From contig NZ_BJFN01000008.1 of assembly GCF_014189855.1 (NCBI RefSeq), positions 62,001-126,000 of the forward strand: a stretch of 64,000 nt of DNA. Direction: 5' to 3'. Positions 9,536-19,104 of the stretch are shown piece by piece. This DNA is from Buttiauxella sp. A111 (GTDB lineage Bacteria; Pseudomonadota; Gammaproteobacteria; Enterobacterales; Enterobacteriaceae). A model generated the notes under the pieces. It had not been told where the DNA came from and ran no database searches. It saw nothing but the letters and a program-made list of their open reading frames with translations. The stretch's first letter is position 1; each line of letters opens with the position of its first letter. The translations under genes and the position numbers were made by a program.

Positions 9536-10468
9536 ATGATCATTGTCACCGGTGGTGCCGGATTTATCGGCAGCAACATCATTAAATCGCTGAATGATAT
9601 CGGTCTTACGGATATCCTGGTTGTAGACAACCTGAAGGATGGCACTAAATTCGCCAACCTCGTAGATTTAAATATTGCTGATTACATGGATAAAGAAGAC
9701 TTCTTAATCCAGATTATGGCCGGCGAAGAGTTTGGCGATATTGAAGCAATCTTCCATGAAGGTGCATGCTCTTCCACCACTGAGTGGGACGGTAAGTACA
9801 TGATGGATAATAACTATCAGTACTCTAAAGAAGTTCTGCATTACTGCATGGAACGGGAAATTCCTTTCCTGTATGCCTCCTCAGCTGCAACCTATGGTGG
9901 CCGTAACAGCGACTTTATTGAATCTCGTGAATACGAACAACCACTGAATGTCTACGGCTATTCAAAATTCTTGTTTGACGAATACGTTCGTCAAATCTTG
10001 CCTGAAGCTAACTCTCAGATTACGGGTTTCCGTTATTTCAACGTTTATGGGCCACGTGAAGGCCACAAAGGCAGTATGGCAAGCGTTGCATTCCATCTGA
10101 ATACCCAACTGAATAACGGCGAGAATCCGAAACTCTTTGAAGGTAGCGACAGTTTTAAACGCGACTTCATCTATGTCGGTGATGTAGCAGCTGTGAATCT
10201 GTGGTTCTGGCAAAACGGCGTATCCGGTATTTATAACTGTGGCACAGGTCGAGCAGAATCCTTCCAGGCCATTGCTGATGCAGCACTCGCATTCCATAAA
10301 AAAGGCAGCATTGAGTACATACCATTCCCGGAAAAACTCAAAGGTCGCTATCAGGCATTTACTCAGGCCGATTTAACCAATCTGCGTGCCGCAGGTTACG
10401 ACAAGCCATTTAAAACTGTTGCCGAAGGCGTAACAGAATACATGTACTGGCTTAACCGTGACGCATAA
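9536..10468 (+). CDS. hldD: ADP-L-glycero-D-manno-heptose 6-epimerase
   Basis: Last step of nucleotide-activated heptose synthesis for the LPS inner core: epimerises ADP-D-glycero- to ADP-L-glycero-D-manno-heptose using bound NADP. The protein is an extended short-chain dehydrogenase of 310 residues. It begins with the nucleotide motif GGAGFIGSN (residues 5-13), and the catalytic YGYSK motif lies at about 140-144. AAGG precedes the ATG. It is the first gene of hldD-waaF-waaC and later core genes. In E. coli the gene (rfaD) has a heat-shock promoter. The upstream CCCCCTAAT (9510-9518) resembles a sigma-32 -10 element but no convincing -35 was found. Confidence 0.97.
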   Translation: MIIVTGGAGFIGSNIIKSLNDIGLTDILVVDNLKDGTKFANLVDLNIADYMDKEDFLIQIMAGEEFGDIEAIFHEGACSSTTEWDGKYMMDNNYQYSKEVLHYCMEREIPFLYASSAATYGGRNSDFIESREYEQPLNVYGYSKFLFDEYVRQILPEANSQITGFRYFNVYGPREGHKGSMASVAFHLNTQLNNGENPKLFEGSDSFKRDFIYVGDVAAVNLWFWQNGVSGIYNCGTGRAESFQAIADAALAFHKKGSIEYIPFPEKLKGRYQAFTQADLTNLRAAGYDKPFKTVAEGVTEYMYWLNRDA

Positions 10469-10484
10469 GCAGGTAGCCTGACGC

Positions 10485-11534
10485 ATGAAAATACTGGTGA
10501 TTGGCCCGTCATGGGTGGGCGACATGATGATGTCGCAAAGTCTCTATCGCACGCTCAAAGCGCGCTATCCCCAGGCAATCATTGATGTGATGGCACCGGC
10601 ATGGTGCCGTCCATTACTGTCACGTATGCCGGAAGTTAACGAAGCGCTGTCGATGCCACTTGGGCATGGTGCTTTGGAAATTGGAGAACGTCGTCGCCTT
10701 GGTCACGCCTTGCGTGCCAAACGTTACGATCAGGCATATGTGCTGCCCAACTCATTTAAGTCAGCGCTTGTTCCGTTCTTTGCCAATATCCCGCAACGCA
10801 CGGGTTGGCGTGGTGAAATGCGCTACGGGTTACTCAATGACGCGCGTGTTCTGGACAAGCAAGCCTGGCCATTAATGGTCGAGCGCTACATTGCTTTGGC
10901 TTATGACAAAGGCAAAATGCAGTCCGCTAAAGATCTTCCCCAACCGTTGCTGTGGCCTCAGCTGCAGGTTAACGACGGGGAAAAAATGCAAACTTGTCAG
11001 GCTTTTAGTCTTGATGCACAACGGCCGATAATTGGTTTTTGCCCTGGAGCTGAATTCGGCCCGGCTAAACGTTGGCCGCATTATCACTATGCTACGCTTG
11101 CGGGCAAACTCATTGATGATGGCTATCAGGTCGTGTTGTTTGGGTCGGCAAAAGACAAAGAAGCGGGTAACGATATCGTCGCCGCTTTGACCACGCAACA
11201 ACAGGCTCATTGCCGCAATCTGGCAGGTGACACCGCGCTTGAGCAAGCAGTTATTTTAATTGCGGCTTGCCAGGCTGTTGTGTCCAATGATTCAGGCTTG
11301 ATGCATGTTGCCGCCGCGCTGAATCGTCCGCTTGTAGCATTATACGGTCCGAGTAGCCCTGACTTTACTCCACCACTTTCACACAAGGCGCGAGTTATTC
11401 GCCTTATTAGTGGTTATCACAAAGTCCGTAAAGGCGATGCTGCAGAAGGCTATCATCAAAGCTTGATTGATATTACGCCCGAGCGCGTTATGGATGAGCT
11501 AACCGCCCTTATTTTGGCGGAGAAGGAAGCGTAA
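10485..11534 (+). CDS. waaF: ADP-heptose:LPS heptosyltransferase II
   Basis: Adds the second heptose to the LPS inner core at the cytosolic face of the inner membrane. The 349-residue protein is a GT9 (GT-B) enzyme. ILVIGPSWVGDMMMSQSLY at the N-terminus is the heptosyltransferase acceptor-domain signature, and FCPGAEFGPAKRWP with SNDSGLMHVAAALNRPLVALYGPSSP form the ADP-heptose site. It lies 16 bp after hldD, and its stop codon overlaps the waaC start by one base. Confidence 0.96.
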   Translation: MKILVIGPSWVGDMMMSQSLYRTLKARYPQAIIDVMAPAWCRPLLSRMPEVNEALSMPLGHGALEIGERRRLGHALRAKRYDQAYVLPNSFKSALVPFFANIPQRTGWRGEMRYGLLNDARVLDKQAWPLMVERYIALAYDKGKMQSAKDLPQPLLWPQLQVNDGEKMQTCQAFSLDAQRPIIGFCPGAEFGPAKRWPHYHYATLAGKLIDDGYQVVLFGSAKDKEAGNDIVAALTTQQQAHCRNLAGDTALEQAVILIAACQAVVSNDSGLMHVAAALNRPLVALYGPSSPDFTPPLSHKARVIRLISGYHKVRKGDAAEGYHQSLIDITPERVMDELTALILAEKEA

Positions 11535-12511
11535 TGCGGGTATTGATCGTCAAAACATCGTCAATGGGTGATGTCTTGCATACGTTGCCAGCCCTTACAG
11601 ATGCGATGCAAGCTATTCCCGGCATCCGTTTTGACTGGGTTGTTGAAGAAGGTTTTGCTCAAATCCCAGGCTGGCACCCTGCAGTCGATAACGTTTTTCC
11701 AGTCGCAATTCGTCGTTGGCGTAAAAGCTGGTTTTCAGCCCCCGTAAAGGCCGAGCGTGCCGCTTTCTACAAAATTCTACGCGCTGAAAATTACGACGCC
11801 GTCATTGATGCCCAAGGACTGATAAAAAGTGCCGCTCTGGTTACAAGAAAAGCCAGAGGGATAAAACACGGCATGGACTGGAACAGCGCCCGCGAACCAT
11901 TGTCGAGCCTGTTCTACAACCGTCGCCACGCCATTGCGAAGCAACAACATGCCGTTGAACGCACGCGTGAGTTGTTCGCCAAAAGTCTGGGTTACCAGAA
12001 GCCAGCAGCTCAGGGCGATTACTCTATCGCACAGCACTTCCTGACTACAGCCTCCTCCGATACGGGGAATTATTTCATTTTCCTGCATGCAACAACTCGC
12101 GACGAAAAGCACTGGCCGGAATCACACTGGCGAAATCTTATTCAATTAATGCATGATGCGGGATTACATATTAAACTCCCGTGGGGTGCGGAACACGAGC
12201 ACAAACGAGCAATCCGTTTGGCTTCCGGATTTGATAATGTTGAGGTGTTGCCGCGCTTGTCGCTTGAACAAGTAGCCAAACAGCTTGCAGGAGCCAGGGC
12301 TGTAGTTTCAGTCGATACTGGACTGAGCCACCTGACTGCTGCACTTAATCGGCCGAACATAACATTATATGGCCCTACCGATCCGGGTTTGATTGGTGGT
12401 TACGGCGAGAATCAGCACGAACTACGAGGCGCAGAGAAAAGCATGGCTAACATTACCGCTGCAGATACGTTTACCGCACTCCAGAAAATTAGTCACATAG
12501 CAGCAGAATAA
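11534..12511 (+). CDS. waaC: ADP-heptose:LPS heptosyltransferase I
   Basis: Adds the first heptose to Kdo2-lipid A, so it acts before WaaF although its gene comes after. The 325-residue protein is a GT9 enzyme: VLIVKTSSMGDVLHTLPAL at the start, FLHATTRDEKHWP in the middle, SVDTGLSHLTAALNRPNITLYGPTDP at the donor site. Its start overlaps the waaF stop by one base (TAATG arrangement), indicating coupling. GC content falls sharply just after this gene. Confidence 0.96.
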   Translation: MRVLIVKTSSMGDVLHTLPALTDAMQAIPGIRFDWVVEEGFAQIPGWHPAVDNVFPVAIRRWRKSWFSAPVKAERAAFYKILRAENYDAVIDAQGLIKSAALVTRKARGIKHGMDWNSAREPLSSLFYNRRHAIAKQQHAVERTRELFAKSLGYQKPAAQGDYSIAQHFLTTASSDTGNYFIFLHATTRDEKHWPESHWRNLIQLMHDAGLHIKLPWGAEHEHKRAIRLASGFDNVEVLPRLSLEQVAKQLAGARAVVSVDTGLSHLTAALNRPNITLYGPTDPGLIGGYGENQHELRGAEKSMANITAADTFTALQKISHIAAE

Positions 12512-12517
12512 CGATTA

Positions 12518-13609
12518 ATGAGCTATCTATTCCTCTTTGTCATCTTTCTCCCGTTCAAGCTATTCGGAAAACTGTTTTATAAAAAAACAGGCCGAAACTT
12601 GATGATTCAAACGGCAAAAATAGGTGATTTCGTCAATATCACGCCTTTGCTAAGCCATCTGAAGCACAGTGATGTGTTAATCAGCAAAACAGTTCTTCCA
12701 TTGGCTAAATATGATGAAACCATCGACACTATTTTTCTTATCGAAGAACATAAAAAGAGCCTGTGGCGTAAGTTTCATCTGGCATTCACTCTGTTGAATC
12801 GCTACGAAAACGTCTATTTGTTACAACCTAACAGCACTAATCTGTTCTTTGCTGCAGTTTGCAATGCAGCAAACAAGCAATTCCTCTCGACTTACACTCG
12901 CCGTTGGTATCACACTTTTTTTTACCTGACAGCGAACGGCATTGTTGAACATCGCAAAGATCAACTAACTGTGGACGATTACCTTAAGCTTGCAGATCGC
13001 AGCCTAACCTGGCGTGATGTTCCTAAGCATGCCACCCTCCCGTTAAGAAAACCTACGGCCTATCCACTATCACTGGATAAACAAAACGTAACCAAAATAG
13101 GTCTGAGTATTTCTGCAGGAAACAAATCAAAAACCATTCCATCAGCAATCTGGAAGAAAATTTTTAATGCGTTAGAGGGATTAAATTGTACTTATTTTGT
13201 TTTTGGCCCTAAAAGTGAACAAGTATGGTTAGATGATCTACATCGCGAAGTCGGAATGCGGGAAGATATTGTGAGTCTGGTTGGTGAACTTCCTTTAGAA
13301 GATGTGCCTTTTGCCATCAGCAAAATGGATTTCTATATTGCATCAGACTCTGGAAATGTCTACATAGCTGATGCAGTCGGCGTCCCAATTGTTCTCATTT
13401 ACGGTCCATGCTGCATTGCAGAACAAAGGCCGTTGGGGAACGTGTTGTTGCTTGGAAGCAAAGAATATGAAAAATCATATATCTTCGAAGCACCTTATTA
13501 TTTTGACCGGACAAGAGAAGAGATGTTTGCATTGAGTGATAACGATCTCAATGCTATCCGTGATTTCATCCACCAAAATCTACAACACAATGACATCATC
13601 AAAAATTAA
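12518..13609 (+). CDS. Family 9 glycosyltransferase (heptosyltransferase-like), outer core
   Basis: Predicted GT-B glycosyltransferase related to WaaC, WaaF and WaaQ. After a hydrophobic N-terminus (LFLFVIFLPFKLFGKLF) comes NLMIQTAKIGDFVNITPLL, the heptosyltransferase signature. ASDSGNVYIADAVGVPIVLIYGP is the donor-site segment. At 363 residues it is full length. Klebsiella core loci carry extra variable transferases at this point, but I cannot assign which one this is or whether it moves heptose or a hexose. The gene is AT-rich compared with waaF and waaC, lies 6 bp after waaC, and begins the variable section ending with waaL. Confidence 0.78.
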   Translation: MSYLFLFVIFLPFKLFGKLFYKKTGRNLMIQTAKIGDFVNITPLLSHLKHSDVLISKTVLPLAKYDETIDTIFLIEEHKKSLWRKFHLAFTLLNRYENVYLLQPNSTNLFFAAVCNAANKQFLSTYTRRWYHTFFYLTANGIVEHRKDQLTVDDYLKLADRSLTWRDVPKHATLPLRKPTAYPLSLDKQNVTKIGLSISAGNKSKTIPSAIWKKIFNALEGLNCTYFVFGPKSEQVWLDDLHREVGMREDIVSLVGELPLEDVPFAISKMDFYIASDSGNVYIADAVGVPIVLIYGPCCIAEQRPLGNVLLLGSKEYEKSYIFEAPYYFDRTREEMFALSDNDLNAIRDFIHQNLQHNDIIKN

Positions 13610-13643
13610 ATCAATTCTGTGTTGTGCTTTTAAAGAGTAAGTT

Positions 13644-14564
13644 ATGGCAGATAAACCACTTCTAAGCATCATCATTGCTGCACATAATTGTGAAGAAACG
13701 ATTAATGCTACGTTTCAAAGCTTGCTCGACGCTCTAGGCTCGGAGATTAATGAGTCTGAAATCATCATTATTAATGATAGCTCTGTAGATTCTACACACG
13801 AAAAAATAAAAAGCATTGCCCAGCAATGTGCGCAAGTAGCTATTTCTACAGTAAATTATAAAAATGTAGGGTTAGTTCGTCAGCATGGAATTTCCTTATC
13901 TCATGGGGAATACATCACAATGCTGGACAGTGATGACATAGTAAAATCAGGAAGTTTTCCTTCGATTATTTCTTTTCTTCGAAAAAACCAGCCTGACATG
14001 TTGCTAACACGACTGCATGAAATTCGTGATCTCACAAAAATAGATCATCAATGGTCAGGTCTAAACCCTGAAAAAATATCTCAGGATGAAGCAATTACCC
14101 GCTTCTTAATCCATAAAGATCTACAAGCCCACCTGATTGGTCAGTTTATTAAGCGTTCAATTTATCTCAACAATGAAATTCCTGCCATGACGTGTTATGA
14201 GGATTTCTATGTATTTCCTCGAATGTTAATGAATGCAGTTAATATCTATTTTCAGTTTGACAGCCATTATTACTATATTAAAAGACAAGGCAGTCTGTCT
14301 TCAGCACTAGATCCAATTAAAATAAATAATCTGCTAACCTGCACAGTGAAAATGGAAAATGATCTACCCGATAGATTCCACCACCTAATATTATGTCACT
14401 GGCTAGATATTTACCTTAAATATAATAATTTATTGCAGGATGCAGAGCATAAAAATATCGTTAAAAAACATGTATTGCAGTCACATTCTTTAGGATTTTT
14501 TATTAACCGCCATGTTCGATTAAGTTATAAGAGAAAAGCTTTGAGTACATTATGGAAAAATTAA
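13644..14564 (+). CDS. Family 2 glycosyltransferase, outer core
   Basis: Predicted inverting GT-A enzyme of 306 residues that adds a sugar to the LPS outer core. LLSIIIAAHNCEETI is the nucleotide-binding start, IIINDSSVDST follows, and ITMLDSDDIVKSG carries the DxD metal motif (about residues 95-100). TCYEDFYVFPRML is the later acidic catalytic region. Donor and linkage are unknown. The gene is markedly AT-rich, and its 3' end overlaps the waaL start by 13 bp, so both are probably co-translated and exchanged together between strains. Confidence 0.82.
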   Translation: MADKPLLSIIIAAHNCEETINATFQSLLDALGSEINESEIIIINDSSVDSTHEKIKSIAQQCAQVAISTVNYKNVGLVRQHGISLSHGEYITMLDSDDIVKSGSFPSIISFLRKNQPDMLLTRLHEIRDLTKIDHQWSGLNPEKISQDEAITRFLIHKDLQAHLIGQFIKRSIYLNNEIPAMTCYEDFYVFPRMLMNAVNIYFQFDSHYYYIKRQGSLSSALDPIKINNLLTCTVKMENDLPDRFHHLILCHWLDIYLKYNNLLQDAEHKNIVKKHVLQSHSLGFFINRHVRLSYKRKALSTLWKN

Positions 14565-15766
14565 AATCTCGTCTCTATGTTACGGCATTTATTTTTGCAG
14601 CTCTTTCAATCGCATTCACTTTACTGAGCAATGGAAGGCAAAAAGACTTTTATTATATTGCTGTATATTTAAGCATTGCGGGTATGATTATTGAACGGAA
14701 GAGTCTTTCATTTAAGAAATTCAATATCGCGTATCCGATAATATTACTCGGTGTCATAAAATTGATATGGTTTCTTTGGTTAGGTCGCGATACAACCGGC
14801 TATAATACCTATAGTGATCAACTTGGAGCTGGGAAAAAGTTGCTACTGGGTGGGTTCCTGGTCTTTTACATAACATATTTCAAACACTATCTCAGAGCAT
14901 TAAACTATAAGAATGTCATGCTTGCCATAATCGGCATTGCGTTTATATTAGCCTCTTCTTATGCCTTTTGGCAGTCTTTCCATGGAATGGTACGTGTTGA
15001 AATGGCAATTAATCGAGCAACAATTTCAGCATATATTTACTCGACGTTGAGCATGATTTTCATTTATTTCTTGTACCTCCAAAAAAAACCAATATTCTAT
15101 GTTATCGCGGCCTTATCTATTTTAATCTCGTTTGTGGTAATTATTTTAACAGGCACTCGAGCCGCAATCATTTTTCATTTACTCATTATCGCAGTGATGA
15201 CAACGTATTACTTCAAAAAAATCCATCTTAAATCAATGCTGGTTGTTTTGATTGTTGCGATATTTGCTATTTTCTTTTTGTATAAAAATTATATTTATCC
15301 AAAAATTGAGCAAACCTATGATGAAGTGAGTCTCTATCAGGAGGGGAAAGACAACACCTCACTTGGTGCTCGCTTCTCTATGTGGACCGTGGGAATAAAT
15401 AACTTTGTCAATGCCCCATTTGGGCAATCGATGCAATCGCGGTATAGTTACTCAGATCAATTCACCATTCAAAATCCACAATATAAAAGTGCAATGGATT
15501 TCATTTCTGTCCATCTACATGATGAGATGATTGAAACATTGTCCTTACAAGGGATATTTGGTGGTCTGGCATTATTGTGGTTATACGTGAGTCTATGCTG
15601 GGTGGCTTTACGTGAGCGGAATACTCCATTATTGTTTGCAATGAATGGGTTGATTGTCTATGGCTTAAGTGATGTATTACTTTTAAGTTCAGAGGCGATA
15701 TTGTTTTACGTTGCTGTAATTGGGGTATGTGGGATTAGTTTCCCACCCAAACAAAAAGAAGTGTAG
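14552..15766 (+). CDS. waaL: O-antigen ligase WaaL
   Basis: Inner-membrane glycosyltransferase that joins O-antigen from undecaprenyl diphosphate to the finished lipid A core on the periplasmic side. The 404-residue protein is almost wholly hydrophobic, with around a dozen predicted membrane segments. It has the TGTRAAIIFHLLI motif and a large periplasmic loop (about residues 250-330) containing GARFSMW and SVHLHDEMIETLSLQGIFGG, the Wzy_C/WaaL family region. Sequence divergence is normal in this family, since the ligase must recognise the local core. The gene ends the hldD operon, and an intrinsic terminator starts 5 bp later. Confidence 0.88.
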   Translation: MEKLKSRLYVTAFIFAALSIAFTLLSNGRQKDFYYIAVYLSIAGMIIERKSLSFKKFNIAYPIILLGVIKLIWFLWLGRDTTGYNTYSDQLGAGKKLLLGGFLVFYITYFKHYLRALNYKNVMLAIIGIAFILASSYAFWQSFHGMVRVEMAINRATISAYIYSTLSMIFIYFLYLQKKPIFYVIAALSILISFVVIILTGTRAAIIFHLLIIAVMTTYYFKKIHLKSMLVVLIVAIFAIFFLYKNYIYPKIEQTYDEVSLYQEGKDNTSLGARFSMWTVGINNFVNAPFGQSMQSRYSYSDQFTIQNPQYKSAMDFISVHLHDEMIETLSLQGIFGGLALLWLYVSLCWVALRERNTPLLFAMNGLIVYGLSDVLLLSSEAILFYVAVIGVCGISFPPKQKEV

Positions 15767-15770
15767 TAAG

Positions 15771-15798
15771 AAAAGCCGGGCTCTTACCCGGCTTTTTT
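15771..15798. terminator. Bidirectional terminator that contains the wabN stop codon
   Basis: Stem GCCGGG (15775-15780) and CCCGGC (15787-15792) around a 6-base loop, with A4 to the left and T6 to the right. It ends the rightward hldD-waaL operon. For leftward wabN the right arm encodes the last Ala-Gly codons and the loop is bounded by its TAA (15784-15786). Confidence 0.85.
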
Positions 15799-16743
15799 AT
15801 AATCATAATACTCTGCCAACGTCATCCCCTTGGTTCGCTCTGCGAGCCAGGAGAATAATGTCTCAAGGTCCTGATAAAGCCTCTCAATATCCGCTTCATC
15901 TTTGAACGTGGGACTACCACCTGGCATAAACTCTGATGAATGAAGCATAAACTCAACGTAATCATTACCTTGAGATAATGTTTTTTCGGCCACCGCTATC
16001 ATTTGTGCAGCATTACCGCCTGACGGGCGCAACCAATTAACCGAAGGGCTACGATATTTACCTCTCAGCCGATCATAACTTTGTTTAAAGCTATTCATCA
16101 AAGCACTGTGCTTATACTGAATACTCATCGGAACCTCGAGAAATGATGAATTTCCTGTCTGATGAATATTATCCAGATCCATAAAATAAGCCTGACTTGG
16201 AAAATGTTGATAATCCGTTCCGCCAGAGCCTGAAGGGGATCCTTTCGCATTTCGCCAGTTAACCCTCGGCGTCACTGAGCAATCGACTTTATAACCCAAC
16301 TCCACCAGTAACCTGGCGTAGCGGCTATCAAATGCCCAACGTCCTGCACGGTGGCTGATCATTTTTGTGCCGAATGTTTCTTCCAGCAATGTGGTCATAT
16401 AAACCACTTTCTCTCGCATGATCTCATCACTGTACTCAATGAGATAGGGCTGCCAACGCCAGTCATCACCGGTTAAATCGTGTTCTGGTGGGCTATTCCA
16501 GGCGTGCAAATGCATGCCTACTTCACCCTGGCCACGCGCAATCACATCTTTAGCAAACTCGATAAAAACCGGATCTACAGCCATCTCATAATTCGTTAGC
16601 CAAACCGGTTTGAACCCGTACTTTTCACATAAAGACTGGAAACGAGGTAAAAAACGCGCATTTTCAGTTTTAATTTGTCGGTGGTTTTGCCAGAGATTAT
16701 CGCCTTCGGTATCAATGGTGATGATAAATGCAGGTTTGGTCAT
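15784..16743 (-). CDS. wabN: LPS core N-acetylglucosamine deacetylase WabN
   Basis: In Klebsiella WabN removes the acetyl group from the outer-core GlcNAc added by WabH, giving glucosamine. The 319-residue protein begins with AFIITIDTEGDN, the first acidic motif of polysaccharide deacetylases. GEVGMHLHAWNSPP supplies the metal histidines, and SHRAGRWAFDSRY and VEFMLHSSEFMPGG are later motifs. There is no signal peptide, fitting cytosolic action. ATG 16743 is chosen at the conserved start with GAGACGG upstream; ATG 16770 is an in-frame alternative. Presence of this gene with wabG and wabH marks a Klebsiella-type core. Its last codons lie in the terminator shared with waaL. Confidence 0.85.
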   Translation of the reverse strand: MTKPAFIITIDTEGDNLWQNHRQIKTENARFLPRFQSLCEKYGFKPVWLTNYEMAVDPVFIEFAKDVIARGQGEVGMHLHAWNSPPEHDLTGDDWRWQPYLIEYSDEIMREKVVYMTTLLEETFGTKMISHRAGRWAFDSRYARLLVELGYKVDCSVTPRVNWRNAKGSPSGSGGTDYQHFPSQAYFMDLDNIHQTGNSSFLEVPMSIQYKHSALMNSFKQSYDRLRGKYRSPSVNWLRPSGGNAAQMIAVAEKTLSQGNDYVEFMLHSSEFMPGGSPTFKDEADIERLYQDLETLFSWLAERTKGMTLAEYYDYKKAG

Positions 16744-16894
16744 TTCCGTCTCTGAGATAAAGATGTTCACATCATGTTACGCAGCCTGCCAGATAAGGGC
16801 AAACCGCATACGTTCAAATTTCTAACTCCTGAGCACAAATGTAGCAACCACACTCAAGGTCTATTAGAATCACTCTTTGGTTAATCACCTAAAG

Positions 16895-17977
16895 ATGATA
16901 ATGAATAACGCTTTGAATGCTCTCGCGGCCGTGCCACCAGCCCGTATTTTACTGATAAAGTTGCGCCATCATGGTGACATGTTGCTCACTACTCCGGTGA
17001 TCAACGCATTACATCAAGCCTGGCCACAAGCAGAAATTGATGTTCTGCTCTATGAAGAAACGCGAGACATGCTAGCGGCACATCCATTCATTCATCGTAT
17101 TTATGGAATTGACCGTAAATGGCGAAAACTCGGTACTCGCCAGCATTTATGCAAAGAATGGCAATTACTGAAAACTTTGCGCGATCAAAAATACAGCCTG
17201 GTTATCAATCTTGCAGATCAATGGCGTAGCGCCATTGTTACCCGCTTCACCGGAGCTCCTTCGCGTATCGGCTTCGATTTCAATAAGCGCCGTGGTTGGT
17301 TTTGGCAATATTGCCACACGCAACTCGCTTCAGTGTCCGGTCACCAGACACTGCACACTGTGGAACAAAATTTATCCATTGTTGCCCCATTGAATATTGC
17401 GCCTGTCAGAGATGTTACGATGAGCTATCAGCCTGACGACTGGCAGTCCGTGCAAAGGAAGCTGCAAAGCAATGGGGTTGAAGGCTCTTACATTGTTGTA
17501 CAACCCACCTCCCGCTGGTTCTTCAAATGCTGGGATGAGGGCAAAATGGCTGAAACAATCACAGCGCTGCAAAAAGACGGGCATACCCTGGTGTTAACCT
17601 CAGGGCCCGATAAATATGAAAAAGCGATGATTGAAAAAATTCGTGCGTTATGTCCTTCAGAGCGTGTTTATTCCCTCGCTGGTGAGTTAACCCTGCGTCA
17701 ATTAGCGGCTCTGATCGACCATGCCAAACTGTTCATTGGTGTTGATTCAGTACCAATGCATATGGCTGCCGCATTAAAAACGCCATGTATCGCCCTATTT
17801 GGCCCTTCGAAACTGGTGTTCTGGAGCCCGTGGGACGTCGTCGGTGAAGTTATTTGGGCTGGTAATTATGGTGAGCTGCCAGACCCTGACAAAATTGATA
17901 CCAACACGAAAGAACGTTTTCTCGATGCCATCCCGGTGGATGTTGTTGTCGCTGCTGCAAGGAAACAATTGTTATGA
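16895..17977 (+). CDS. waaQ: LPS heptosyltransferase III
   Basis: Adds the branching third heptose to heptose II of the inner core. GT9 enzyme with RILLIKLRHHGDMLLTTPVI (acceptor-domain signature) and GVDSVPMHMAAALKTPCIALFGPS (donor site). The start is uncertain: TTG 16877, ATG 16895 and ATG 16901 are in frame, and none has a strong ribosome site. ATG 16895 gives 360 residues, near the family length. TAGAAT at 16865-16870 is a possible -10 element with a poor -35. I found no ops/JUMPstart element upstream, although RfaH control of core operons is usual. The wabG start overlaps its stop by 4 bp. Confidence 0.92.
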   Translation: MIMNNALNALAAVPPARILLIKLRHHGDMLLTTPVINALHQAWPQAEIDVLLYEETRDMLAAHPFIHRIYGIDRKWRKLGTRQHLCKEWQLLKTLRDQKYSLVINLADQWRSAIVTRFTGAPSRIGFDFNKRRGWFWQYCHTQLASVSGHQTLHTVEQNLSIVAPLNIAPVRDVTMSYQPDDWQSVQRKLQSNGVEGSYIVVQPTSRWFFKCWDEGKMAETITALQKDGHTLVLTSGPDKYEKAMIEKIRALCPSERVYSLAGELTLRQLAALIDHAKLFIGVDSVPMHMAAALKTPCIALFGPSKLVFWSPWDVVGEVIWAGNYGELPDPDKIDTNTKERFLDAIPVDVVVAAARKQLL

Positions 17978-19101
17978 AGCGCTGCCGTCTGGCTATCGTC
18001 CGCCAAAAATATCGCCCCGATGGAGGGGCTGAGCGTTTCGTTTCACGCGCACTTGAGGCGTTAAGCGCCCATGACATGGAACTCAACGTTATCACGCGGC
18101 AATGGCAAGGCGTGCGCCAGGACAATTGGCATATTCATATTTGTGATCCGATGAAGCTAGGTCGAATCAGCCGTGAAAAAGGTTTTGCGGATGCGGCAAG
18201 AGCGATATGGCAACGCGAGAATTTCGATATTGTCCAAAGTCATGAACGCATAGCGGGCTGTGATATTTATCGTGCGGGTGATGGTGTTCACCGCCGATGG
18301 TTAATGCAAAGAGCGAGAATTTTACCTGCATGGCGTGGAAAGTGGCTGTTTCTCGATAGGTATCATCGTTACGTGATGCAGGCCGAAAAGGCGATGTACC
18401 AGGCTCCCGAGCTCAAAGCCGTCATCTGTAATGCAGAAATGGTTAAAAGGGAAATTATTGAAGATTTCTCTATTCCTGCTAATAAGATACATGTCATCTA
18501 TAATGCAATTGACTCCTCCCGCTTCGTTCCGGCAAATGAAGAACTACGTGTGAAACTGCGTGAGGAGATGTCTATCCCGCAAAACGCAGTGACATTGGTT
18601 TTTGTCGGCTCAGGATTTGAGCGTAAAGGACTGGCCAATGCAATCAAAGCCATTGCACCTACCGATCGCTATTTGATTGTGGTCGGGCAAGATAAAGCCG
18701 AGAAAAACTATCGCGAACTGGCACAATCTCTGGGGTGCCTGAATCGGATACGGTTTATGGGAATGCAGAAGAATACGCTGCCTTTCTATCAGGCCGCAGA
18801 TGGACTATTACTGCCAACACTATATGATCCATTTCCAAATGTGATTCTTGAAGCAATGGCATGTGGTTTACCGGTTATTACTTCAGCCACTTGTGGTGGG
18901 GCTGAATTTATAACAACCGGACAAAACGGATACGTTTGTGATGCACTCATTATCCCCCAGCTTTCAGAAGCGGTAATGGCAATATCTTCACGCTTTGTGG
19001 ATGAGAAAATGGGGAGTTATGCTCGCGAACGCGTCAGGGATGCGACACCGGAAAAACTTTCACAGCAACTTATTTCGCTGTATCAAAATATACTGGATTA
19101 G
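17974..19101 (+). CDS. wabG: LPS core galacturonosyltransferase WabG
   Basis: In Klebsiella WabG transfers galacturonic acid to heptose II, the first outer-core residue. It is the positional counterpart of the glucosyltransferase WaaG of E. coli. The 375-residue GT4 enzyme starts with RLAIVRQKYRPDGGAERFVS. Later come VIYNAIDSSRF, TLVFVGSGFERKG, and the EX7E-type donor motif in FPNVILEAMACGLPVITS (about residues 288-305). ATGA overlap with waaQ and a 3-bp gap to wabH indicate one operon. WabG and WaaG are homologous. The WabG call rests on the neighbouring wabH and wabN. Confidence 0.87.
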   Translation: MKRCRLAIVRQKYRPDGGAERFVSRALEALSAHDMELNVITRQWQGVRQDNWHIHICDPMKLGRISREKGFADAARAIWQRENFDIVQSHERIAGCDIYRAGDGVHRRWLMQRARILPAWRGKWLFLDRYHRYVMQAEKAMYQAPELKAVICNAEMVKREIIEDFSIPANKIHVIYNAIDSSRFVPANEELRVKLREEMSIPQNAVTLVFVGSGFERKGLANAIKAIAPTDRYLIVVGQDKAEKNYRELAQSLGCLNRIRFMGMQKNTLPFYQAADGLLLPTLYDPFPNVILEAMACGLPVITSATCGGAEFITTGQNGYVCDALIIPQLSEAVMAISSRFVDEKMGSYARERVRDATPEKLSQQLISLYQNILD

Positions 19102-19104
19102 ACG

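Noticed and set aside
16771-16894. JUMPstart/ops element expected before waaQ
   Set aside because: No GGCGGTAG or the longer JUMPstart sequence was found on either strand in the gap, nor before hldD.
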